Of a DNA stretch of 64,000 bases, positions 46,201 through 54,000 are shown one piece after another. The notes beneath the pieces were generated by a model that saw nothing but the letters and a program-made list of their open reading frames with translations, was not told the DNA's origin and did not search any database. This stretch comes from Plazaster borealis (Eukaryota; Echinodermata; Asteroidea; Forcipulatida; Labidiasteridae): contig CM037472.1 in the NCBI GenBank assembly GCA_021014325.1, positions 18,709,063 through 18,773,062 on the forward strand, read 5' to 3'. The stretch's first letter is position 1, and every line of letters begins with the position of its first letter. Position numbers and translations under genes: made by a program.

Positions 46201-48733
46201 TAATCATAAGCACACGAAAAGGCATGCTAACCTTCCACTGCTTACTGCACGGAAATGAATGACGTAACAATGCAAAACCATTGTGAACGTGCAAGATGGC
46301 TGCCGTATTTTCTTGTCAACCTGTGAAATACGCTAGGGCTTAAGCAAATTTTTCTGCTACAGTTAGCACGAAAATTTGCTTACCGTTAAGCAGCGCTATG
46401 AAATTGGGCCCAGGAGGAAAGTCAGCAGACTAACTATGAAGTACAAAATTCTCAATAAATTAGTAGACATCCCAACTGTAGACTGTCTGACTCCAAATAA
46501 TCACTCATCACGGGGACATAAACAAAAACTTATACAGATACGCACCAGAACTAGAATTTTCGACAACAGCTTCTTTCCAAGAACAATCAAAGATTGGAAC
46601 AGCCTCCCACGTAAAATTATAGATGGCATCCCACTTTCGCACTCTGCATTTAGGCAAGAACTACTTACCCTATACGGAACAATATAAACCGCCCCCACCC
46701 ACGTGACGCGCAAGCTAAACAAAAGTTGGTGTGACGTTTCCTGAAAGGATGCTTTGCCGACTATATAATTCGGGTGTCGGACACTTCGTACCTTTGCCAC
46801 TTCGTAACCTGGACACTTCGTACCTTCGGGACACTACGTACCGTAACCAAATTGGTCACTTCGTACCGTGGGCAGGGTACGAAGTGACCATCATCTGAGT
46901 CACTTCGTACCTTCAGTAAAATGGGTATTTCCTTAATTAGATAATGTTCGTTGAGATACAAAATAATACTTAATGAATTTTTCACTTTGTTTATTATGTG
47001 AATGTCCTTTTTAATGTGAAATGTTATTATTTTTATTGTATAAAAATATCTTTAAAATACCTTTATTTTGTTCGTATTTTGTAAACTTAATTTTTGTTTT
47101 TATGTTCTCGTTATCTCGACACGTAAATATGATAATGAATACTTTCCAGCTTTAACTTTTAAAGGCACTTACACGTTTGGTATTGTCTGTCAAAGACCAG
47201 TATTCTCACTTGGTGTATCCCAACATTATGCATAAAAAAATAACAAGCCTGTGAAAATTTGGGCTCAATTGGTCATCGAAGTTGCAAGAAAATGATGAAA
47301 GAAAAAACACCCTTGTTGTACAAATTTGTGTGCATTCAGATAGGAATAAAAACTTCTTGCAAGAAGTTTGTATTATTTTAGTGAGAACGGGTACGAAGTG
47401 GCAAAGGTACGAAGTGTCCTGACACCTATAATTCAGATTCAGATTCAGACTGGTTTCCCTGCACAGCATGCACAGCCACATCAGAGGATCTGTACTCTCT
47501 TCAAAATGAGTACCTACACATACATGTACTCATGACAGTATGATAATGAAAACAAAGTTAAAATAAAAAGGTTAAAATTGCAAATTTGCAAGTATATCCT
47601 CCCGTGTCCGGTGTTCGATGTACTATGCCTTTTTCTTTGAATTGAAAAAAAAATAATGATGCCATATATCAACTGATGCCCTAATTACCTTCCTTTGTTT
47701 ATAAGAAGTATGTAAAAATATATTAAAACCTGATAGACATTGAAACTTTCACACCACGCACCGATCTTCGATGACTTCAATAGCGTCCCCGTGTTTTGAG
47801 TTTGACCTGTTTTCGAGGCAAACAAGAAAGTATGGTGTCCTGGTGAAGCCATACGCAGAAGAAACATCTGCAGTGACTTCAAGTGTTCTGTGAGACGTTG
47901 TGTATGACTCTATAGCCAGCAGTTGTCTTCATTTTATTCAAAATATTTTTTATTTAATTTGAAAAATTACGATGGTAATTTGCAAAAAATAAAAAAATAA
48001 AAAAATAAAAAAGTGTCAATAAGTCTTGGCTTTCAAATCTGATTTTTTAAAAGGTTTTGAATCTTTTTATGTTTCTTAACATTTATAATAAAGCATATCA
48101 ATAAACAGTGATATTTGAATCACCAAGCCAATGTTTAAAATTTAATGTTATTAATAATAAATGACATGAGGGTTTAAACAAAAATTCTCCAGACAGTTAG
48201 AAAATGATATAAGGCACATGGCTTCTTTAAGCCTCTGTATTTTTTTCCCCAGAATGCTCAGCAGAATTTTAAGTCACATGATTTTATCATCGTGAATTGT
48301 GAATTGAAAAATTGTTCGATGAAACTTTTTCGGCGGGCAATTTTTTTTTATGGCCCCGACAGTATGACATATTTTTGTACCTTGTAGAAATGCCTAAAAT
48401 ACCACAAATTTTTGCAATACAAGTGCAACTTGCCAGTGGAGCCTCACATAATTCTAAGTTTTGGTCAAAGGAGAGGAGACTCTTTGCTTGGCAAGTCAAA
48501 CCACAAAAATTGTATGTAGGGACTGTTTACATCGCGCGCAGAGAGGTAAAAGATTTGCATCGATTTCAGGGATGCCCTGAAAACAGGACCTCCTACGGTA
48601 CATTTGTAGCATGATGAGCATGGATGGCATCCGTGATATTTTCTATAATAAAACACTCACCGTAAAACTGCGTATTCCGACCACTATCTCGGCCAGATCG
48701 AAAATTATCCTTCCTGTTATTACCTCTCGACAT
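23421..48733 (-). CDS. NXF1: Nuclear RNA export factor 1 (NXF1/TAP), complete, 20 coding exons
   Basis: NXF1, with NXT1/p15, carries mRNPs through nuclear pores. Exons, transcript order: 48661-48733, 44662-44794, 43824-44036, 43036-43240, 42358-42441, 41102-41206, 40735-40876, 39772-39860, 38887-38994, 36555-36652, 32361-32397, 31741-31856, 30610-30670, 30017-30116, 28940-29055, 28149-28191, 26779-26909, 25094-25257, 24236-24296, 23421-23456. Lengths sum to 2,115 bases, giving 704 residues and a TGA stop; every junction is GT/AG and in phase. Order: Arg/Gly-rich RNA-binding N-terminus; RRM-like domain ([20 protein letters not shown]); leucine-rich repeats ([23 protein letters not shown]); NTF2-like domain ([31 protein letters not shown]); UBA-like TAP-C ([17 protein letters not shown]). 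Vertebrate NXF1 is about 619 residues; the excess is mostly N-terminal. [11 protein letters not shown] is the only plausible start. Confidence 0.95.
23700..24205 (-). mobile_element. LINE fragment (CR1/L2-type reverse transcriptase C-terminus and 3' tail)
   Basis: The minus strand reads [35 protein letters not shown] and, after stops, [16 protein letters not shown]. These are the standard end of non-LTR reverse transcriptases. It is followed by a GCGC-containing 3' tail and an ATT tract at about 23,712-23,750. It is broken by stops and lies between the last two exons of NXF1. Confidence 0.75.
24419..24608. repeat. Foldback in NXF1 intron 18
   Basis: GCCATCTTTACGGGCAA and TTGCCTGTAAAGATGGC are inverted about 155 bases apart. 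Confidence 0.6.
25895..26268. mobile_element. TTAA foldback MITE, family 1, copy D
   Basis: TTAAAGGCACTGAACACG to CGTGTACAATACCTTTAA with the central CTTCTTGCAAGAAG palindrome. Its right-hand TTAA is also the left border of the family-4 element that follows. Confidence 0.85.
26265..26667. mobile_element. TTAA foldback MITE, family 4, copy B
   Basis: TTAAAGGAAGGTTCATAGAT to ATCTATGACCCTACCTTTAA, containing TGACAGCGGGTACCAACTGC. It abuts the preceding element directly and ends about 110 bases before NXF1 exon 17. Confidence 0.8.
26779..31856 (-). CDS. NXF1: NXF1 exons 12-17: NTF2-like domain
   Basis: Exon 12 begins [18 protein letters not shown] and contains [15 protein letters not shown]. 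Exon 13 has [20 protein letters not shown]. Exon 14 has [14 protein letters not shown], exon 15 [20 protein letters not shown], exon 16 [11 protein letters not shown], and exon 17 [20 protein letters not shown]. This is the p15/NXT1-binding fold that also contacts FG-nucleoporins. Confidence 0.9.
26961..27310. repeat. Local duplication of about 206 bp
   Basis: GAACGATGTATTGCCACAAA.. occurs at 26,961 and 27,167, and the AAAGGTCATGACCTGAATTG block at about 27,100 and 27,245. The second copy lacks about 65 bases in the middle. Confidence 0.8.
27455..27845 (+). repeat. tRNA-headed SINE, near full length
   Basis: The head resembles a class II tRNA: TGGCCGAGCGGTCAAGC (A box) and GGGTTCGAATCC (B box). 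The body starts GACACTTTTGTCCTCAAGCA and ends in a LINE-like tail GGCGCTATGTAAATAGATTG. Antisense relatives lie at 8,500 and 40,015, and a related head at 42,525. Confidence 0.75.
30373..30547. mobile_element. Foldback MITE with TGACGTCA near both ends
   Basis: ATAGACCTTATGCATTGACG on the left and GACGTCATGTGCATAAGGTC on the right form the inverted ends. A related element with AGACCTCTTGCATTGACC ends is at 52,148. Confidence 0.7.
31302..31590. mobile_element. GGGCC-type foldback MITE with an expanded 17-bp tandem repeat
   Basis: Ends CAGGGCCTAATTTCATAAAG and CTTTATGACACTGGGCCCTG. One arm has grown into seven or eight units of CTTAGCAGAAAATGCTG at about 31,324-31,450; other copies (41,346 and 46,131) have a single unit. 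Confidence 0.75.
33238..33560. repeat. Tandem duplication, period about 166 bp, with GT microsatellites
   Basis: TATCCACATTCAAACCGTGG starts at 33,251 and 33,417; TGGTCCACGGTTGCTATCAC recurs within each copy. A third GT-rich boundary at 33,553 shows that the unit ends in the (GT)n tract. Confidence 0.85.
34623..34920 (-). other. Unrecognised open frame in NXF1 intron 10
   Basis: A minus-strand frame of about 90 codons with balanced, protein-like composition ([47 protein letters not shown]) ends in TGA. A pyrimidine-rich stretch and CAG lie just upstream, so it could be a 3'-terminal exon or a transposon remnant. I do not recognise the family. Confidence 0.3.
35718..35935. repeat. Two tandem copies of a 114-bp unit with tRNA B-box-like motif
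   Basis: AGAATTTGAAAGTCTGGGGT at 35,718 and 35,832, each followed by TTCGAATCC or TTCAAATCC and later GTGTGGGGCAAACCTA. Confidence 0.8.
36833..37217. mobile_element. Foldback MITE, family 3, copy C
   Basis: TTAAAGGTGTTATACAGGAA to ACCAATCCTGTTTAATACCT with the same body as the copies at 7,240 and 18,287. Confidence 0.75.
38102..38475. mobile_element. TTAA foldback MITE, family 1, copy E
   Basis: TTAAAGGCACTGTACACG to CGTGTACGATGCCTTTAA, inside NXF1 intron 9. Confidence 0.85.
38887..42441 (-). CDS. NXF1: NXF1 exons 5-9: RRM-like domain and leucine-rich repeats
   Basis: Exons 5 and 6 ([37 protein letters not shown]) complete the non-canonical RRM. Exon 7 ([20 protein letters not shown]), exon 8 ([19 protein letters not shown]) and exon 9 ([11 protein letters not shown]) make the LRR domain. 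Intron 4 carries a full tRNA-type SINE and intron 5 a family-1 MITE, each close to a splice site. Confidence 0.9.
40015..40400 (-). repeat. tRNA-headed SINE, antisense
   Basis: The tail-side ATAGTGCACGTATCTACC is on the left; CTTGCTCAGGGACACAAGTG, the inverse B box GACTCGAACCCACG and the head GAGCTCGAGTCC..TTAACCGCTCAGCC are on the right. Confidence 0.7.
41346..41510. mobile_element. GGGCCCAATTTC foldback MITE, partial
   Basis: CAGGGCCCAATTTCATAGAG at the left, with internal CTTAGCAAAAATTTACAGG and CACAATTCAAGGTGTACGAA. The right terminal GGGCCC is missing. Confidence 0.55.
41950..42320. mobile_element. TTAA foldback MITE, family 1, copy F
   Basis: TTAAAGGTATCGTACACG to CGTGTTCAGTGCCTTTAA. 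It ends 38 bases from NXF1 exon 5. Confidence 0.85.
42525..42890 (+). repeat. tRNA-headed SINE, second type
   Basis: TCGTGGCCGAGTGGTCTAGC and GGGTTCGAATCCCGGTCGTG form a good class II tRNA-like head. The body CTTGAGCAAGGCACTTAACC continues into a different 3' half (CCAGGAGTAGGTGGCACTG..), ending at AAAATATATAAAA. Confidence 0.75.
43036..48733 (-). CDS. NXF1: NXF1 exons 1-4: RGG/poly-Gly RNA-binding N-terminus
   Basis: Exon 1 encodes [18 protein letters not shown]. Exon 2 adds repeated WRG/RGG motifs. Exon 3 has an almost uninterrupted glycine tract (about 43,978-44,025) followed by [17 protein letters not shown] and an acidic [10 protein letters not shown]. Exon 4 continues Arg/Gly-rich and ends in TWSKIT, the start of the RRM-like fold. 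In vertebrates this tail binds RNA and ALYREF. The glycine-codon tract is simple sequence and may vary in length. Confidence 0.88.
44145..44520. mobile_element. TTAA foldback MITE, family 2
   Basis: TTAAAGGGGGGTCTACCTTT to AAAGGTATACTTTGCCTTTAA-type inverse, with the centre GAGAAACG..ACGTATCTCAGATTGTG. It lies in NXF1 intron 2. Confidence 0.75.
45224..46015. repeat. Inverted pair of GGGGCGACTTTGT minisatellites
   Basis: The left arm (45,234-45,340) holds AAAGTCGCCC/AAAGTCACCC units; the right arm (45,785-45,995) holds about a dozen GGGGCGACTTTGT/GGGGGCGAGTTTGT units in the opposite orientation. The 450 bases between include GGTTGAAACGTCAGGCC. The arms could pair as a large stem. Confidence 0.75.
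46017..46687 (+). mobile_element. LINE fragment (non-LTR reverse transcriptase C-terminus) carrying a MITE
   Basis: The frame [14 protein letters not shown].. GWLTLKT runs to 46,130 and resumes at 46,415 with [40 protein letters not shown] and stop TAA. This is the classic end of a jockey/CR1-like element. The interruption is exactly one foldback element. No other part of the LINE is visible. Confidence 0.8.
46131..46411. mobile_element. GGGCCC-type foldback MITE inserted in the LINE frame
   Basis: Starts GCCCAGTTTCATAGAGCTGC and ends with the inverse GCAGCGCTATGAAATTGGGC. It is flanked by AGG on both sides (46128-46130 and 46412-46414), which looks like a 3-bp target duplication. Confidence 0.75.
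46772..47426. mobile_element. Non-autonomous element with 8-bp target duplication, CACTTCGTACC repeats
   Basis: TATAATTC flanks both ends (46764-46771 and 47427-47434). The inverted ends are GGTGTCGGACACTTCGTACC and GGTACGAAGTGTCCTGACACC. Several further CACTTCGTACC copies in both orientations fill the first 150 bases. An 8-bp duplication is typical of the hAT superfamily, but there is no transposase. Confidence 0.75.
47159..47387. mobile_element. TTAA foldback MITE, family 1, copy G (half element)
   Basis: Begins TTAAAGGCACTTACACG and proceeds through the central palindrome, but stops at TTTTAGTGAGAA, where the host element's right end begins. The second arm is missing. Confidence 0.75.
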
Positions 48734-51056
48734 CTTACAACAATTTCTTCACCAACGAATGTAAGAAATCTCCTACTTTCGCTGAGATAAAACGGCAATT
48801 TTACCACTTATGTCGTCTCGTCCTCGTGTGTGTGATAAACTTGCTAACTGACCAGACTGAAGCTACCCGCGTATTGGGCCAGATTTTCCATCCGCGGATT
48901 CGGGGGTTGGCCAGCCGCGTATTCAGGAAAATTAGAATCCATGCGGTAAAAGGTGGTGAAATTTCTGTTTTGCAATTTTTTTCAAATTTAACGAATTTTT
49001 TATTAATCCTGCTTTATCGGTAATTTTTTTTCAAAATTCAGAGAAAACATATCACTGGGCATACTCGAGGGAAGAATTAGACTGTTTAGCAACCTAATTA
49101 GTGAGTAGTTAGCCGCCACAATTAAGAACTCATCAATCAGACCATTTATACACAACTGTTGGAAAACTTGCAGTCGCCCAAAAGTAAATGTACCCTTCAT
49201 GTTGCAAATTTTTTTTAAATTTTGTTCTATAATCTGATAAACCACACCACTGGGCACACTTAATTTTGGAGGTGATTAAATCCGATCACTAATTAATACC
49301 TAATTAGCCGCTAGAATACACGCCATTTTCTATCACACCTTAGGGTATGGTATACTAATTGTACGCAAGACTCTATTAATGAATGTACTCGCCGTAAAGT
49401 AAATGTACCCTTGTTGCATAAAATACAAAATTTTATTCCATAATCTGATAGACCACACCACTGGCCTCACTCAATTTTGGAGGTGATTAAATCCGATCAC
49501 TAATACCTAATTAGCCGCTAAAATACACGTCATTTTCTACGTTAGCGGTATGGTACTTGTACACAATACTTACTATTATGAATGTACTCACCGTAAAGTA
49601 AATGTACCCTTCATCTTGCATAAAATATGAAATTTTATTCAATAATCTGATAGACCACACCACTGGGCACTATGGCATTTCAAGCAAAACTGTTTCAAGG
49701 GAAGTTTTCTACCATTACCATCTTTATATACCATGTGAGTTATGTGCAAATCTGTGAGCATTTATATTTTCATACTTACCAATGTTGTACACACCCTTTA
49801 AATCTTTGTTTAAGTAAATGTATGCAATTTTAAGATTACAATAACATGCACTATTTATTTTACTTTTATTTATTTAATCTTGATTACTGAATTCAGAAAA
49901 GTTGCTAGATCAAGGGTGACTAATTTCTCAAAAGGGGGAAGAATGTGACGAGTGTATGAAGTACCCCCCCCCCAGTTCATTTGCGCTTACTTTGATGACG
50001 TAGCATACTAGTGACGTATTGTTTACTTGTGGTGTAGCTTATTTTATTGTACAGCGCCCTCGCAGCAAAATACAATCCTTTGTTATTTTTCGCGGGTTTT
50101 GCTATTATATTCTGTACGAAGACCCGATGACATCTTGATTTTCTGCTCTTGAGTTTATGCGTTGTTTTTCAAGTTATCACTTTATTCTGTACTCGTATTC
50201 TTTGTTCATCATGTAAGTATAATTAAGATTAATCTCAGTTAGATTGATGGATACATGATCATGCATTTAGTTGTATCATAGAAGGAATAATTTGATAGTT
50301 CCGATTCCGAAGTATATCATCCCATTAAAAATGTTTGTGCCTAACGGCTACCGTTCCTATAGATTCAAACATGCCGGCCTCTATTTGAGAAATTAGGCTA
50401 ACCAGTTGAATAATGAATTGGGGCGCTTATCTGCATTATGGTTTGGGATACAATATATTATTATTATTATTTTTTTTATTTTTTTTAAAGATTTCTCGTT
50501 TTTACGATGAAAACATTGCCATTGAATTCGGCACTGTCAGTGACGGTCGTTGACAAGGTTTTTTGAAATTATTTTGGTGCATGCCAGCACCAAATTTGTT
50601 TGTGTGCGAGAGCTTCAGCAGTCTGGTGACATGATCGGGGAGCAGGCTGGAGTTTATTTTGTCGTTTTTGTAACCATGATTTGACGATTTCAAGGAATGA
50701 TCCACCTTTCCGGACAGGTTAGGATAGAATGACCTAAATTAAGTAGATAAAGTCAAATACAGAATTTTAGCCGAGAACTAAACAGGTATCGTGTGGTCAG
50801 TGTTATAAAAAAAAGAAAACGCAAAAAATACTAAGTGTGGCCTGACGTTTCAACCCTACATTGTCACGTATTGGCTATTTAATTGATATGGGCAAAGACA
50901 TGCTCTTGTGGGTTCAATAAAACCAGTTTTGAGCTGTGACAGAAAAATGTCAGACAAGTCCGTTGTGTTTATATTTTGTATTATCAGTGTATAATTAACT
51001 GACTACCTATTACTGAACATAAATATTAGTTTTTTTCTTTCTTTTTGACTCGGCAG
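48734..51056. promoter_or_regulatory. Interval between NXF1 and the SLC43-like gene
   Basis: NXF1's 5' leader and promoter must lie just above 48,733. At 49,990-50,020, GATGACGTAG and GTGACGTATT resemble CRE/ATF sites. A possible non-coding exon with a GTAAGT donor at about 50,213 points toward the SLC43-like gene. The middle is a tandem repeat (49,040-49,670). No coding exon could be supported. Confidence 0.35.
49040..49670. repeat. Tandem repeat, about three copies of a ~210-bp unit
   Basis: The blocks AATCTGATA(G/A)ACCACACCACTGG, GGTGATTAAATCCGATCACT, CCTAATTAGCCGCTA and AAAGTAAATGTACCCTT recur in the same order. The first copy is the most diverged. Confidence 0.8.
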
Positions 51057-54000
51057 TCTTTTGGTGACCAGTTTGCTTTTAGTAGCATTTAGTTCCAGAG
51101 AGACTTCTTACATCATCTTTCCAGCTATTTGTCTTTTGATATTCAGTGGAGTTGAAATCTTATTTGTAAATATGCAGGTAAGTTTATTTTATAATTTTTT
51201 CTGTCTGAGGCGAAGTAAAAAAATAACATGTTTAGCGTTCCTGTTTAGTGTTTAGTGTTTAGACCTTTTCTTGGAGCGTTTCGTGTGTGAGAGCAAAAAA
51301 TTGACAAATCAACCAGAGAAGGTCTTTCACCAAGACTAACTATATAGCAGAAAGCTGCTTACCGGCAAGAATATATGTGCTAACTATATAGCAGAAAAAC
51401 AGGTGTGAGCAAAAGGGTATTTCATAAATGGTTTAGAAGATTTGACAGCGTGTGCGCATTCGGAGGAAAGATTTGGAAAGAAGATTACATTTGACAACGA
51501 AACAGGGGAGGAAATAAAGAGAATAATCTCTTCTGTCTGGATGCTTTGATTCGTCAGCATTTGTTTTTTAAATCTAGACTATTCATCTAGAATATTTCAA
51601 TCATTCAGGTTCGTTTTAGTCATTCTATTTGATTGGTAGGTATTCATTTGAATTTCTACTACCTATTTACAAGTGATGAAATTGATTGGTTGACTATTTA
51701 TTTGTTTATTTATTTATTTATTTAAACCATATTTAACGAGGGTAACCCATGCAGCACAGCTGATCATTTGGGGCCCTCACGTACATGTAGTATAAAAGAA
51801 AACATCAAAGATAAACAATTTTAAAAAAGACAAGACTTGGTTGGAGGTGCTTAAAGAGGGATATAAAAAACCCTAACAATAAAAGGACTATCATTAAAGA
51901 ACAAATGGATGAATTATAGCCTCTTGCTGCTTGCTTTCACAAAATTTAATGATCTTTGCGGCCTATTGAATTTGAATGATCTTATTCAACCAGTAAATGC
52001 TGAACTGTTTAAATTGAATTACCCCTTTAGGCTGTTGAATGCTGATGCGACAGATTGTCCATTTTCAAACGAAATTTAATGAATTTTTTTTTAAATCGGC
52101 AGGGGAAACCTGCGTAAAAGGGAGGCTAGAATTGGGATGAAAGTATATAGTAGACCTCTTGCATTGACCTGTCATTGCTGAGGTCAAACAATGGAAATGT
52201 GAAGTAACTATAAATAGTAAACTTGCGGGTACAACCATGTGTAAAATCTCTTTTGGGAGCTAGGAGTTGGCTCTGAAAAGAGCCAGTTTTGATATTTCGA
52301 ACAGTATACTCTGCTCGTCTTCAGGAGATTTACTGTTCGAAACGTCGAGGCCAAAACTGTCTCTTTTCAGAGCCAACACTCCTCCAAAAAGAGATTTTAC
52401 ACAAGGTTGTACTCGCAAGTGTACTGTTCATAGTTACTTCCTATTGTCCACACCATACAAAGCTTCAAATCACTTCAATGGAAATGTGTATGCGCTGCGC
52501 ACAACTCTCAATCAATAATAGGTCTTCAATTACCTCAATGAGGGTGCTGTTTCTGGCTTATGAAGTCATATGCAAGAGGTCTATTCTGTCCTGATCGAGA
52601 TTGTACCAATTGTCCTTTGAAACCAAATATCTCGTCTTGTTTTCAGTTTGGCTACGAGACCTATGAGTTCTCACTTCAGACTTCATTCTTCATCTGGGCG
52701 GGGCTGTGCTCAATACTCTGTCTCTTACTATCAAAGAGAGGACATGTCTCCTACCCACTACCCCCTGATGACTACAGGAAGAAAGTGCCTGTTGGTGACA
52801 TGGAAGGAGTTGATGGTATCTATACTTTCAATTTGGAGGAATCTCATGCAGAAGAAGAGGGACAGTATTCTCCAGTGATAGGTAACTTTTTAGTGAAAAC
52901 AAAGACTCAACATGTACATTATTCCACAAACGGGCTATGACAAGTCAATAATGTGTTTTATATACCACCCAAGTAAATTCTTGTCATTTGATTGGAGGAT
53001 TGGAGTTCACGAGACATTAATTATTCACACCATTTCATGGTATGTCACTGAGCGTGCATTTTTGGTTTTATACAGCGTGCATTTCTGGTACTATCTTTTT
53101 GTACTATTGCACGCTAGACTGCCACAAGCTCACATGTGTCACACCTGTGCACGGTAGACCATAGCATTATGTGGGCGCAGGCGCTGTACACAGCAGCTTA
53201 CAGGCTCTTGTTTTTACAATTAATAAATAAGTATAAATAGCAGAATGGCCTACATTATTCTGAAAATTTTGTTTTTCTGCTCGAAATTTTTAAGATTTAC
53301 TTGATGGGTGTTGCATTCATGCATTGGAGAGAATATTTTAATTCGTAGAAAGATGGCTTGTTCCATTCAACTCGGCTTCACCTCAGTGAATGGAGCATTC
53401 CATCTTTCAACTCATAATATTTTCACCATTGCACTCATAAACATTCATTATTCGTATAGTATAAAACACCTCTTGCTGGTTCTCTATCCTGGTTGGCAAA
53501 AAAAACCCATAATATAGGCTAGTGCATGAAGTTTGTGCAACTATGACCTAGATGTGCGTCAAGACATCGGGCGCATAATTTGCAGAAAATAATTCCAAAA
53601 CCGGGCACCATACTCAACATTTTGTACTGGTTACAGCGCCCTCTCATGATGTGAACAGTGAACAGCAAGTTAAAAAATATAAACTAGGGAAACTAAAAGA
53701 GGTCCTTTAAAGGGTCTGTATACGTTTGGTAATGACTCTGAAAATTAATGGCAATAAAAGCTTACTTGGTAAGAAGTACAACAGCTTTTGGATAGTATGC
53801 ATTTTGAGAAACTTTTCACCTCAAAGAACTGCAGTTATAGAAAAAAATATCACTTTATATACCCCAAATTTGAATCTGAGAAGCGTTACTTCTCAGATTG
53901 TGTATTCCAATTGCAGATTATTCTTCCTGCATGGACATAACCGCTCAAGATTAATATCTCAAAAATGCTTCCACCTTTTGAAATGAAATTTTCACAGGTT

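Noticed and set aside
48312..48614. Plus-strand 100-codon frame upstream of NXF1 exon 2
   Set aside because: It lies in NXF1 intron 1, has no recognisable domain, and lacks neighbouring exons or a promoter context.
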